Assembly: GCF_003858645.1 (NCBI RefSeq)
Contig: NZ_RQJP01000001.1
Location: 1,612,001 to 1,676,000 of the forward strand
Direction: 5' to 3'
DNA: 64,000 nt
DNA from: Larkinella knui
GTDB taxonomy: Bacteria > Bacteroidota > Bacteroidia > Cytophagales > Spirosomataceae
The translations under genes and the position numbers were made by a program. Below the pieces are notes generated by a model. It was given only the letters and a program-made list of their open reading frames with translations. It did not search any database and had not been told where the DNA came from. Below, piece after piece: positions 24,779 to 33,179 of this stretch (position 1 is the first letter of the stretch; each line of letters opens with the position of its first letter).

Positions 24779-27064
24779 TTACCTGATTTCTCGCTTCAAC
24801 AACTGCGCGTTCAGGGCCACGATCACCGTGCTGGCGCTCATCAGCACGGCACCCAGCGCCGGACTCAACACAAAATTCGGATACAACACCCCGGCCGCCA
24901 GCGGAATGGCGACCACGTTGTAGCCCGTTGCCCAGATCAGATTCTGGATCATCTTGCGATAGGTAGCTTTTCCGAAATCGACCAGGTTGGAGATGTCCGT
25001 GGGCTTGCTGTTCACCAGAATAATGTCGGCGGTTTCGGCGGCAATGTCGGTTCCCGAGCCAACGGCAATCCCGATGTTAGCCTGTGCCAGAGCCGGGGCA
25101 TCGTTCACGCCGTCGCCAGTCATGGCTACGAACTGACCTTCTTCCTGTAAGTCTCTGACAATACGCACTTTTTGATCCGGCAACACTTCGGCATATACCC
25201 CATCCAGACCCAATTCCTTCGCCACCGCATCGGCCACTTTGCGGTTATCACCCGTGGCCATATACACCCTGATACCGCTTGCCTGTAAACGCCGAACCGC
25301 TTCTCCAGAATCGGACCGAATCTGATCCGCCAGCGCAATGTATCCGATGAGCTGTTGATCCCGGAGAATAAAAACCACCGTCTCGGCTTCGTTGCGGTAA
25401 GCATCTGTGGGCAATTCAATGCGTTTTTCTTTCAAATACCCCGGACTCACAACTGCCATTTGTTTTCCTTCTACGGTAGCCGAAATGCCTTTACCGGTAA
25501 TGGACTGAAAATCCGCAATGGAAACCAGCGCCAGCTTCCGTTTTTGAGCTTCCCGAACAATCCCCTGCGCAATCGGGTGCTGCGAGGATTGTTCCAGTGC
25601 TGCGCCCAGGCGAATCAGATCAGTTTCGGAAATCTTGTCCTGGAGGGGAACAATGCGCGTGACGCCAAACGCACCTTCCGTCAGCGTACCGGTTTTGTCG
25701 AAAACCATCGCCGTTATCTTTCTGGCTTCCTCAAAAGCCGTCCGGTTTCGGATCAGCAAGCCTTTCTGGGCCGAAATGGCCGTCGAAATCGATACCACCA
25801 ACGGAATGGCCACACCGAGGGCGTGCGGACAGGCTGTCACCATAACCGTCACCATGCGTTCAACGGCAAAAGCCGTATCCCTGCCACTCACCAGCCAGAC
25901 GAGCAGGGTAACCAGTCCTACGGATAAGGAAATGATGGTCAACCAGCCAGCCGCCCGATCGGCTAGTGTCTGGGTTTTCGATTTGACGGTCTGCGCTTCC
26001 TGCACCAGCTTTACCACCTTGTTCAGGTAACTGTCGGCGCCCTGATGGGTCACCTTCACGGTCAAGGCCCCTTCTCCATTGATGGCCCCGGCAATGACGG
26101 TATCGTGGGGTTCTTTCTGCACCGGTACGCTCTCACCGGTTAGCATGCTTTCATTCACCGAACTGCTCCCCTCGATTACCTCACCATCCGTTGGAATCCG
26201 TTCCCCGGGCCGAACCAGCACGATATTGTCGACCGCCAGTTGATCCACCTTCACGTCATGAATCATACTACCGTGCACCAGGTGGGCCTCCGAGGGCAGC
26301 ATTTTGACAATCAGTTCCAGCGCACGCGATGCTCCGGCCACCGACTTCATCTCCAGATAATGACCCAGCAACATGATATCAATCAGCGTGGCCAGTTCCC
26401 AGAAAAAATCCATACCGGCCAGTATCCCGAGCGCCGTGACTATACTGTAGACATACGCGACCGTTACTGCAACGGCCACCAGCGTCATCATGCCGGGTTG
26501 CCGACTGCGAACTTCCCCGACAAAACCCGTTAAAAACGGCCAGCCGCCGTAAAAATAAATGAACGATGACAGGCCCAGGACGATCCAGTCGCGGTATGGA
26601 AAATCGAGGTGATAACCCGCAATTTCCTGGAACATCGTGGAAAAAGCAACAACCGGTAGAGAAAGGACCAGACAAATCCAAAACCGGCGCAGAAAATCGG
26701 CGATCATAGCGCCGTGATCGTGCCCCGCATGGCTGCTGTGGCCCGTATGGTGCTGATGTGCATTGGCTTCAGAGGAAACCGGCATTTCGCTGCCACGGGT
26801 TCCGTGATGAGCATACTGCCCTTCGTACTCGACAGCTTCATTCTCCGTTTTAACTTCCATCAGGTGAAAAGCACCAACCTGCGAAACCCGTTGTTGAAGT
26901 TCGGCTAAATCAGGATGTTTATCTACCGTGATGGAGACTTCGGGCGGATGCAAGGAACCCGTGACAGCCAAAATACCGGGATGATTTCGAAGGACATCCA
27001 GAACCTTTGCCACGTCCTGAGACTGGGTAATTCCGTGTAGAACATAGTGATGCTGATGTCTCAT
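24779..27064 (-). CDS. copB: P1B-type heavy-metal ATPase, CPH class (CopB-like)
   Basis: A 761-residue metal-export ATPase. The N-terminus has an HMA-like fold segment and a His-rich stretch (HQHHTGHSSHAGHDHG). Membrane helices carry the metal-binding CPH (MVTACPHALGVAIPL), typical of the CopB group for Cu(II) or Cu(I)/Ag. Other motifs are TGES (SMLTGESVPVQ), DKTGTLTEG, the HP pair in SSQHPIAQGI, and TGDGVNDAPALAQANIGIAVG. The start MRHQHHYVLHGITQSQDV is metal-rich in His. No regulator or chaperone is adjacent. Metal specificity is inferred from the CPH motif and the His tail. Confidence 0.92.
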   Translation of the reverse strand: MRHQHHYVLHGITQSQDVAKVLDVLRNHPGILAVTGSLHPPEVSITVDKHPDLAELQQRVSQVGAFHLMEVKTENEAVEYEGQYAHHGTRGSEMPVSSEANAHQHHTGHSSHAGHDHGAMIADFLRRFWICLVLSLPVVAFSTMFQEIAGYHLDFPYRDWIVLGLSSFIYFYGGWPFLTGFVGEVRSRQPGMMTLVAVAVTVAYVYSIVTALGILAGMDFFWELATLIDIMLLGHYLEMKSVAGASRALELIVKMLPSEAHLVHGSMIHDVKVDQLAVDNIVLVRPGERIPTDGEVIEGSSSVNESMLTGESVPVQKEPHDTVIAGAINGEGALTVKVTHQGADSYLNKVVKLVQEAQTVKSKTQTLADRAAGWLTIISLSVGLVTLLVWLVSGRDTAFAVERMVTVMVTACPHALGVAIPLVVSISTAISAQKGLLIRNRTAFEEARKITAMVFDKTGTLTEGAFGVTRIVPLQDKISETDLIRLGAALEQSSQHPIAQGIVREAQKRKLALVSIADFQSITGKGISATVEGKQMAVVSPGYLKEKRIELPTDAYRNEAETVVFILRDQQLIGYIALADQIRSDSGEAVRRLQASGIRVYMATGDNRKVADAVAKELGLDGVYAEVLPDQKVRIVRDLQEEGQFVAMTGDGVNDAPALAQANIGIAVGSGTDIAAETADIILVNSKPTDISNLVDFGKATYRKMIQNLIWATGYNVVAIPLAAGVLYPNFVLSPALGAVLMSASTVIVALNAQLLKREIR

Positions 27065-27186
27065 CGTGACCGTTATTTATTTTAAGTACGAAGGTAAAGC
27101 AGCCGATACCCCGACGCGATACAGGATTACGACCGGATTGTGCATGTTTATGTGTTTTCCACCATTCTGTTGATTCACCAAAAAAC

Positions 27187-27229
27187 ACGGGCCGGAAATG
27201 AACCCCGATAGCGTCCATTCCCGGCCCGT
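27187..27229 (-). terminator. Rho-independent terminator of the M14 peptidase gene
   Basis: ACGGGCCGGAAATG at 27187-27200 pairs with CATTCCCGGCCCGT at 27216-27229 with one mismatch. Read on the minus strand, the stem is followed by GTTTTTT, a standard intrinsic terminator just after the peptidase stop at 27254. Confidence 0.8.
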
Positions 27230-27253
27230 AGAACCTGCTCAACTCCGTTGACC

Positions 27254-30079
27254 TTACGGCATCGACGTCGCATACAACTGGTTGAACAGCAACTTAAAGG
27301 TTCCCTGCGCCTGCGCGCGGAAGGTGATTTCCGGGCCGAAGGCGTAGAGTTTTCCGGCACCGACGGGGGCCATGAAAGCCGCGACGCCGTCCTGCAAATA
27401 CGCCTGTCCCCAGGCCCAGCCACTGCGCAACGGTTTGTTGGTGGAGAACCACGCAAGCGGTTTCACGGTGCCTTTGGCCACGGCGTCGGGAGCGATTTTA
27501 AAAACCGGGCTGGCATCGAAATAGACGTCCGTCTGGTTCGACAGGCCCCAGGTAGCCTGCTGCGTCGAATCCAGATCGATCCGCAAAATGCTGCCCGGAA
27601 TGTAGTATTTTTCGTTCGACAAGGGCCGTTCCTGACCACTGTTGGTCATTTCAACCAACGCATTTTTCACCGGCAAGCCCAGATGATACGCCAGATTTGT
27701 GCTGCTGCCGATGGTGACCACGTTGCCGCCCGCTTCCAGAAAGGCCTTCAGCTGCGGAATCGACTTGTCGGCAGTAATCTTGCCAAGCCACGGACGGTAT
27801 TCGGCAGGCAACTCTTCCGCTTTTGGCTCCCGGCTGGCAAAACCGCCTTCGCCCCCACCGCCACCCGTGCCCGTGGCACCCACCGCCGGAATGGCCCGGG
27901 TTACGAACACAATTACATCGTATTTCTTGCGCAGATCACCGGCGTCGATGTCCGGCGAATAAATGACCTGCATCGGAAAATGGTATTGCTCCATCAGCCA
28001 GCGCACCCAGCCCGACGGCATCGAGCCGCCGTAGGCATCCCACAACGCAATCCGCATCGGGGCCACTTTCACCAGCGCACCCGTCGGACGTTTAGCGACA
28101 CCCGCAATGTCCAATCCCAGCTCTTTCGCGGATTTATCCAATACGGCCTTCGCTTTGGCGGATGCCGGAACAAAGAACGTTCCCGCACCCAGCGAGGATT
28201 TGCCACCCGGACCGGTCGGCAACCGGTATACGTCGACCCCCGACTTGAGCAAATCGTTGACCGCAATGAAGGAATTGTTCGCCTGGGCGCTCAGCGTATA
28301 ACCCGCTGCCGCAGTGGCATCCATTTTCCCTTTCGGCACCTGCAACTCTCCGTATGGCAGTTTTTTGAACGGTCCCTCGAAACCGTCTAAAATCCGGTCT
28401 ACTTTAACACCCATCTGAAACGCCAGGGTCCAGCCCGCAGCATCGTATGGACGAACCGGCGGCCCACCCGGATATTGGAAATCGTTCGGGTGATCCTGCG
28501 GCTCGAACATGTCCAAAACGTGCGGACGGAATGCCTGATCGGTTTTTACGATGTAGGACCCCGCCGGGTATTTCTTGCCCGCAACCGTAAAATCGGCCGT
28601 GGCTTCCTGAATCTGAATACCGGTTTTGATCAGCGCGTTCACAAACTTGACCGCCGTTGGAAAGTCCGGCTGGTTGGACGGAATGATGAACCCGCGCGGA
28701 TCACGCAGCGCCGGATCTTTCAAAACCGCTTCGAAATACTTGACCGGAATTCCTCCTCCGCGCGGCAGCAAACCGTATTGATCGGGTGCGGTCGCACCGG
28801 CGGTTCCGGGGGCGGCTTTTTTCAGATCGGCCTGGTGCAATTGAGTAATGGCGTCGATTCGTTTTGGCGAAAGCGTCCAGTAATCCGTACTGCCGTGCTC
28901 GATGGCGTTTTTGCCCATCTTGTAAATGTTATACAGCAACTGATCGCCGTGCCGGGCCGCGTAATCGAGCGTCGCGTAATTGAGCGAAATCGAATAATCG
29001 ATCGATTGCTTGAAGTGCCACTTTTGGGGCGTTACCGGAAAGGGCGTGTTGCCGTTGGGAATCAGCCGGTTCGGCACCAGCGGCACATCCTCCGGCGTCG
29101 GATTTCCAATAATTTCCGTCAGCAGACCGATCATATTGTGGAAGTGCGTCGTGGTGCGCAATCCGCCGTTGTACCAGGTTGAGAAAACCGAACCGCCCAA
29201 TCGCGTAAAACCGGGTTTGTTTTCGGAATTCAGCCGGTTGATCATAGCCGCTCCGAGCGCATCGATTCCGGTAATCATCAACGGTTCAAATACGTAGTTG
29301 AACGGGTCGCGGTAGGGCGGTCCTGCCAGCACCGAACCCGCCGGACCGCGCTGGTGATGGTTGTACATAATCTGCGGCAACCATTCCACAAACAACTGAC
29401 GGCCAATATTTTGCGACTCTTTCATGTTCATAATAAAAAAGTCGCGGTTGTTGTCGTGACCCGCATATTTCTGATAGAGTCGCGGCACATTTTCCAACAA
29501 TCGCTTTTCCGGTTTGGGCTCGCGCATGTACCAGCTACTGACCAGTTCCTGCCCGTCGGGGTTGGCGTGGGTGAGCAGGATCACCACCTTGTCCAGAATC
29601 CGCAGCGTTTCGGGATCTTTGCGACTGACGAGTTGCCAGGCGGTTTCGATCAGTTGCATGGTGCCCACGGTTTCGGTGGCGTGGAGGCCGCCGTCGATCC
29701 AGACCACGGCTTTTCCTTCGGCGGCCATCGCCCGGGCCTGCTCGTCACTAAGGCCTTCAGCGCGGGCCAGTTTGGTAGAAATTTCCTTGTAGCGGTCGAG
29801 CTTTTTGAGATTTTCGGGCGACGATACGATGATCATGTACTGATGTCGGCCCTCTTCGGTCAGGCCAATATCCACCAGTTTCGTCCGGTCCGATGCCGCG
29901 AGTTTCTTAAAATACGCTTCTGTTTGGGTATACGTAGCCAGCTGGTAATCGTCGCCGATGTTAAAACCGAAATGCTCTTTGGGCGAAGGAATGGCCGGGG
30001 TCGCGCCCGACTGCGCGTGAACGGTCGTCTGGCTCAAGACCAAAAAGCAGAATAAGCCTCGTAAAAAATGTCTTCTCAT
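27254..30079 (-). CDS. Large exported M14-family zinc carboxypeptidase-like protein
   Basis: A 941-residue protein with a signal peptide (FLRGLFCFLVLSQTTVHAQ). The M14 domain is clear: zinc ligands in GGLHATETVGT (H133, E136) and a later His in YNHHQRGP, plus NPDGQELVSSWYMREPKP, which holds the usual substrate Arg/Asn region. The remaining 500 residues contain a glutamine-amidotransferase-like fold (IALWDAYGGSMPSGWVRWLMEQYHFP, and ASREPKAEELPAEYRPWLG), as seen in large Bacteroidota M14 peptidases. It is likely periplasmic or surface-bound and removes C-terminal residues from peptides. The 159-bp upstream gap is very AT-rich and should hold its promoter. Confidence 0.9.
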   Translation of the reverse strand: MRRHFLRGLFCFLVLSQTTVHAQSGATPAIPSPKEHFGFNIGDDYQLATYTQTEAYFKKLAASDRTKLVDIGLTEEGRHQYMIIVSSPENLKKLDRYKEISTKLARAEGLSDEQARAMAAEGKAVVWIDGGLHATETVGTMQLIETAWQLVSRKDPETLRILDKVVILLTHANPDGQELVSSWYMREPKPEKRLLENVPRLYQKYAGHDNNRDFFIMNMKESQNIGRQLFVEWLPQIMYNHHQRGPAGSVLAGPPYRDPFNYVFEPLMITGIDALGAAMINRLNSENKPGFTRLGGSVFSTWYNGGLRTTTHFHNMIGLLTEIIGNPTPEDVPLVPNRLIPNGNTPFPVTPQKWHFKQSIDYSISLNYATLDYAARHGDQLLYNIYKMGKNAIEHGSTDYWTLSPKRIDAITQLHQADLKKAAPGTAGATAPDQYGLLPRGGGIPVKYFEAVLKDPALRDPRGFIIPSNQPDFPTAVKFVNALIKTGIQIQEATADFTVAGKKYPAGSYIVKTDQAFRPHVLDMFEPQDHPNDFQYPGGPPVRPYDAAGWTLAFQMGVKVDRILDGFEGPFKKLPYGELQVPKGKMDATAAAGYTLSAQANNSFIAVNDLLKSGVDVYRLPTGPGGKSSLGAGTFFVPASAKAKAVLDKSAKELGLDIAGVAKRPTGALVKVAPMRIALWDAYGGSMPSGWVRWLMEQYHFPMQVIYSPDIDAGDLRKKYDVIVFVTRAIPAVGATGTGGGGGEGGFASREPKAEELPAEYRPWLGKITADKSIPQLKAFLEAGGNVVTIGSSTNLAYHLGLPVKNALVEMTNSGQERPLSNEKYYIPGSILRIDLDSTQQATWGLSNQTDVYFDASPVFKIAPDAVAKGTVKPLAWFSTNKPLRSGWAWGQAYLQDGVAAFMAPVGAGKLYAFGPEITFRAQAQGTFKLLFNQLYATSMP

Positions 30080-30238
30080 AGGAACGGGATTAGTTCGTTG
30101 GTAAGACGAAATAAACTATTTTTCTCAATACTGTTAATCAGTTACAAAATATAATTTTATCATTTATAACAATTGCCTTATATTTTATTGAAATTAACAG
30201 AAACTAAAGGGATTGTATGCCGTCAATCAGAAAATCAC

Positions 30239-31033
30239 CTATTCGATCTTTTTTAGTTCTTCCTGCCGGTCTTTGTCCAGGCTGATTTTATCAAAATCGG
30301 CATTTGTATTGAGTTCCACGCTGTACCCCTTGATTTTATCGATTTCAACCGTTAGTTCAGTCGCCGTAAAATCGAAAATATGACCGCCGGATTTGTGGTC
30401 GTCGGCCAGGTAATGGAAGTGGAAACCGGGCACGTTGACCTTCGCCAGATAGCCCGGCAAGAGAAATCCAACGACCACACCACGCGTGTTGGTCAGATTG
30501 AAGAGATACTGCGCTTTGGCCAGATGATCTTTTAGCGTTGGATACGGTTTTTTGGCGGGACCGGGTGCGCGGGAAGTTAGCTTCGAAAAATGACCCTTCA
30601 TCCGGATGGCGTACATTTCATTCGCGGGTAAAGCCGCCATCAGGTCCTTTTCAAGCTGGCCGAGTTCGGTGTTTTTGACCATAAAACTGGTGTCGGCTTT
30701 GAAAAACTTCACAAAAGCGATCGACGTGCTGTCCTGATCGGCCATTTCGTGAATGCTTCCGTCGTGGCTGATTTGATAGACTTTGCCCTGATCGACAATC
30801 AATTCGCCATCGACCCGGTTGAAGGTTCCAATGCCAAAATCACCTTTGGTTTTTAGCTCCCCCAGCGTCAGATTTCCATCAAAAACCCCGGCTAACAACG
30901 CATCGATGATGGAATACTGGTACATGAAATCGGGGGCCGGCGCGGTGCTGGCGGCTTCGGCCGGTTGCTTTTGCGAACAGGCCTGGAGAAAAAGGAAGCT
31001 GCCTGCGAGAAGCATAAGAACGGGTTTGTTCAT
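30239..31033 (-). CDS. budA: Alpha-acetolactate decarboxylase, lipoprotein form
   Basis: About 264 residues from the ATG at 31033 (MNKPVLMLLAGSFLFLQACSQ); earlier ATGs at 31042 and 31057 are possible. Acetolactate decarboxylase turns (S)-2-acetolactate into acetoin. Family landmarks are DALLAGVFDGNLTLGEL, GDFGIGTFNRVDGELIV, GKVYQIS and the metal site with three His in PGFHFHYLADDHKSGGHIFDF. Unusually, it carries a lipoprotein signal (Cys in QACSQ), so the enzyme should be outside the inner membrane. No acetolactate synthase or butanediol dehydrogenase is adjacent, so the physiological role is unclear. Confidence 0.9.
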   Translation of the reverse strand: MNKPVLMLLAGSFLFLQACSQKQPAEAASTAPAPDFMYQYSIIDALLAGVFDGNLTLGELKTKGDFGIGTFNRVDGELIVDQGKVYQISHDGSIHEMADQDSTSIAFVKFFKADTSFMVKNTELGQLEKDLMAALPANEMYAIRMKGHFSKLTSRAPGPAKKPYPTLKDHLAKAQYLFNLTNTRGVVVGFLLPGYLAKVNVPGFHFHYLADDHKSGGHIFDFTATELTVEIDKIKGYSVELNTNADFDKISLDKDRQEELKKIE

Positions 31034-31089
31034 GGGAGCCATTGAGCGGTAGTTCATCTGGTGATCAAGGAATTACGTTTAGGTGTATG

Positions 31090-31136
31090 TAACACCTGGC
31101 CGTGCCGGACTGTCGGTCCGGCACGGCCAGGTGTTA
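31090..31136. terminator. Long perfect hairpin between two minus-strand genes
   Basis: A 21-bp perfect stem (TAACACCTGGCCGTGCCGGAC and its complement) encloses a 5-base loop. It lies downstream of the Dabb-protein gene and upstream of the decarboxylase gene. There is no T run, so it may act as a strong RNA end structure or a repeat element. Confidence 0.65.
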
Positions 31137-31225
31137 ATTTCGGCGAATAGCCTTTCAAAAACGAGTATATGCTACTGTGTCATTTACGGAGGAAAACAGA
31201 CGGCCAAAAATAACCGCTGTCAGCA

Positions 31226-31621
31226 TTAACGCTTCGGCCCTACGGAATCGTAAACAATTACCTTTTCCCACAGAGCCGAGTACTCTTCCACGAATTTGAG
31301 GTGAATGGGGTGCGTCTGGTAAATCTCTTCCTCGATCAAATTATCAAAAAAGCACAACCATGAAAAAGCATAGGAGCGTTCGATGACGGAACGGGTTGTC
31401 GGCGCGGGTGTTCCAATATGCACCATCCTGATAGTCGGTACTTTAGCCAGCTTATTCAAGCCTTCCAGCAATTTCGCATGGTCGGCCCTGCTGTCCGGAT
31501 TTTTCAGATAAAAATAAACATGATGGACAAACAATTCTTTCGGTGCACCGACTGATAATCCGAGACCCAGTCCGGCCCCGACACTTTTTTTCACAAAGGT
31601 TCTGCGTGATTGTTCTTTCAT
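31226..31621 (-). CDS. Tat-exported Dabb-domain protein
   Basis: A 131-residue protein. The N-terminus has a twin-arginine signal (SRRTFVKKSVGAGLGLGLSVG). The mature part is a stress-responsive alpha/beta barrel (Dabb) domain: FVHHVYFYLKNPDSRADHAKLLEGLNKLAKVPTIRMVHIG, then SYAFSWLCFFDNLIEEEIYQTHPIHLKFVEEYSALWEKVIVYDS. Members form dimers and often have no known activity. A strong hairpin follows the gene. It is divergent from the helicase gene, with 171 bp between starts. Confidence 0.88.
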   Translation of the reverse strand: MKEQSRRTFVKKSVGAGLGLGLSVGAPKELFVHHVYFYLKNPDSRADHAKLLEGLNKLAKVPTIRMVHIGTPAPTTRSVIERSYAFSWLCFFDNLIEEEIYQTHPIHLKFVEEYSALWEKVIVYDSVGPKR

Positions 31622-31780
31622 AAAAATTCGATTTGTAGCTGAGGTAAAAAGACAAAAATGGACAACATTCTCCGAATAGAAGCAGGGCCGTCCGGTTTTC
31701 TAAAAAATTCTTTTTCTAACCCAAACTGACCAAAACCACGGGTTATTCCCGATCAGCCGCCGGGGTCGGTTAAAATCCGT

Positions 31781-31788
31781 TACTTTTG
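31781..31788 (+). promoter_or_regulatory. Bacteroidota-type -7 box directly before the helicase ATG
   Basis: TACTTTTG fits the TAnnTTTG consensus exactly. It ends only 4 bases before the ATG at 31793, so a transcript starting about 5-7 bases downstream would have almost no leader. A -33 TTTG is not clear. Confidence 0.4.
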
Positions 31789-31792
31789 CGGT

Positions 31793-33115
31793 ATGGAGAC
31801 CAATCAAGACGTTGCCCCTGTTCTTTCGAATTTGGGAATTACCGCTTTCAATCCCATGCAAAAGGAGGCTCGGGAGGCCATTTTAGCCGAAAAAGCGGTT
31901 TTATTACTCGCTCCAACGGGTTCGGGAAAAACCATAGCCTTTTTGTTACCGCTCCTGCAACTGCTCCAACCCGAGCAAAAAACCGTCCAATGTCTGATCC
32001 TGGCTCCTTCGCGCGAACTGGCGTTGCAGATTGAGCAGGTCTGGAAAAAAATGGGGACCGGTTTTAAAGTCAACGTCTGCTACGGCGGCCATCCGATGGC
32101 GACAGAAATTCAGAACCTGAGCAATCCGCCCGCCGTTTTGATCGGCACACCGGGGCGAATTGCCGATCACATCGACCGGAAGACCTTCGATCCGGACGGA
32201 ATTCACACGCTGATTCTGGATGAATTCGATAAATCGCTGGAACTCGGCTTTCACGACCAAATGTCGTTCATCATCGGTGGGTTACGGAATCTCAAAAAAC
32301 GGGTTTTGGTTTCGGCAACTGCCGGTGTTTCCATCCCGGATTTTACCGGCGTACGTTCGCCCGCCAGACTTGACTTTATTCCGGACGATGACCGCGACAA
32401 AAGCCTGACCACCAAAATCGTTATTTCGGAAGAAAAGGACAAAGTCGATACCTTGTTCCGGTTGCTCTGTTCGCTGGATTCGGAAGCGGCTTTGATTTTC
32501 TGCAACCATCGCGATGCTGCCGAACGAACCAGTGCGATTCTAAATGAAATGGGCGTTTATTCGACGTTTTACCACGGCGGCATGGAGCAGGACGACCGCG
32601 AACGCGCCCTGATCCAGTTCCGAAACGGCAGCGTTAGTTACCTGATTACGACCGATCTGGCAGCCCGCGGGCTGGACATTCCCGAGATGAAATACGTGAT
32701 TCATTACCATTTACCGATGCACGAACACGAGTTTCTGCACCGCAACGGCCGGACGGCTCGGATGCACGCTTCGGGAACCGCCTACATTCTGCTGCATCGC
32801 AACGAAGAACGTCCCCGGTATTTGCCGGATTCGCTCGAAGAATTCATCATTCCGACCAACCAGCCGCTGCCCAATCCGCCCCGGTTTCAGACGATTTACG
32901 TCAGTGGCGGCAAGAAGAACAAACTCAACAAAGTTGACATCGTCGGCTTTTTCTCCCAAAAAGGCGGTCTTGAAAAAGGCGATCTGGGCCTCATCGAAGT
33001 GAAAGATTTCATCTCCTTTGCGGCCGTCCGAACCTCGAAAGTCAAGGACCTGCTGGCAAAAATCAAGGACGAGAAAATGAAAGGGAAAAAGTATAAAATT
33101 GAAGTGGCGCGGTAA
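31793..33115 (+). CDS. DEAD-box-type RNA helicase
   Basis: A 440-residue ATP-dependent RNA helicase. Motifs in order: Q-like start (GITAFNPMQKEA), Walker A APTGSGKT, PSRELALQI, GTPGRI, motif II LDEFDKS, SATAG, YLITTDLAARGLDIP and HRNGRTAR. Motif II reads DEFD, not DEAD, a variant often seen in Bacteroidota relatives of DbpA. The C-terminal 70 residues (IYVSGGKKNKLNKVDIVGFFSQKGGLEKGDLG) look like the DbpA-type RNA-binding domain used to recognise 23S rRNA helix 92. A role in ribosome assembly is thus likely, though the specificity is inferred. Confidence 0.93.
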   Translation: METNQDVAPVLSNLGITAFNPMQKEAREAILAEKAVLLLAPTGSGKTIAFLLPLLQLLQPEQKTVQCLILAPSRELALQIEQVWKKMGTGFKVNVCYGGHPMATEIQNLSNPPAVLIGTPGRIADHIDRKTFDPDGIHTLILDEFDKSLELGFHDQMSFIIGGLRNLKKRVLVSATAGVSIPDFTGVRSPARLDFIPDDDRDKSLTTKIVISEEKDKVDTLFRLLCSLDSEAALIFCNHRDAAERTSAILNEMGVYSTFYHGGMEQDDRERALIQFRNGSVSYLITTDLAARGLDIPEMKYVIHYHLPMHEHEFLHRNGRTARMHASGTAYILLHRNEERPRYLPDSLEEFIIPTNQPLPNPPRFQTIYVSGGKKNKLNKVDIVGFFSQKGGLEKGDLGLIEVKDFISFAAVRTSKVKDLLAKIKDEKMKGKKYKIEVAR

Positions 33116-33141
33116 GTTTAAATGTGACAAGGGAGGTGAGC

Positions 33142-33176
33142 CAAGAGAAGAAAAACTTGCAGTTTTTCCTCTCTTG
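33142..33176. terminator. Bidirectional terminator between helicase and serine hydrolase
   Basis: CAAGAGAAGAAAAACT at 33142-33157 pairs with AGTTTTTCCTCTCTTG at 33161-33176 with one mismatch and a 3-base loop. The stem itself has T and A tracts near the loop. It lies between two convergent genes. Confidence 0.7.
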
Positions 33177-33179
33177 TCG

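Noticed and set aside
27248-28390. Long plus-strand open frame opposite the M14 peptidase gene
   Set aside because: It is antisense to a strongly supported gene with full zinc motifs and a signal peptide; the translated sequence is low-complexity Arg/Gly/His rich with no family pattern.
31090-31136. Insertion sequence terminal repeat
   Set aside because: The perfect hairpin has no partner copy nearby and no transposase; it fits a transcript-end structure better.
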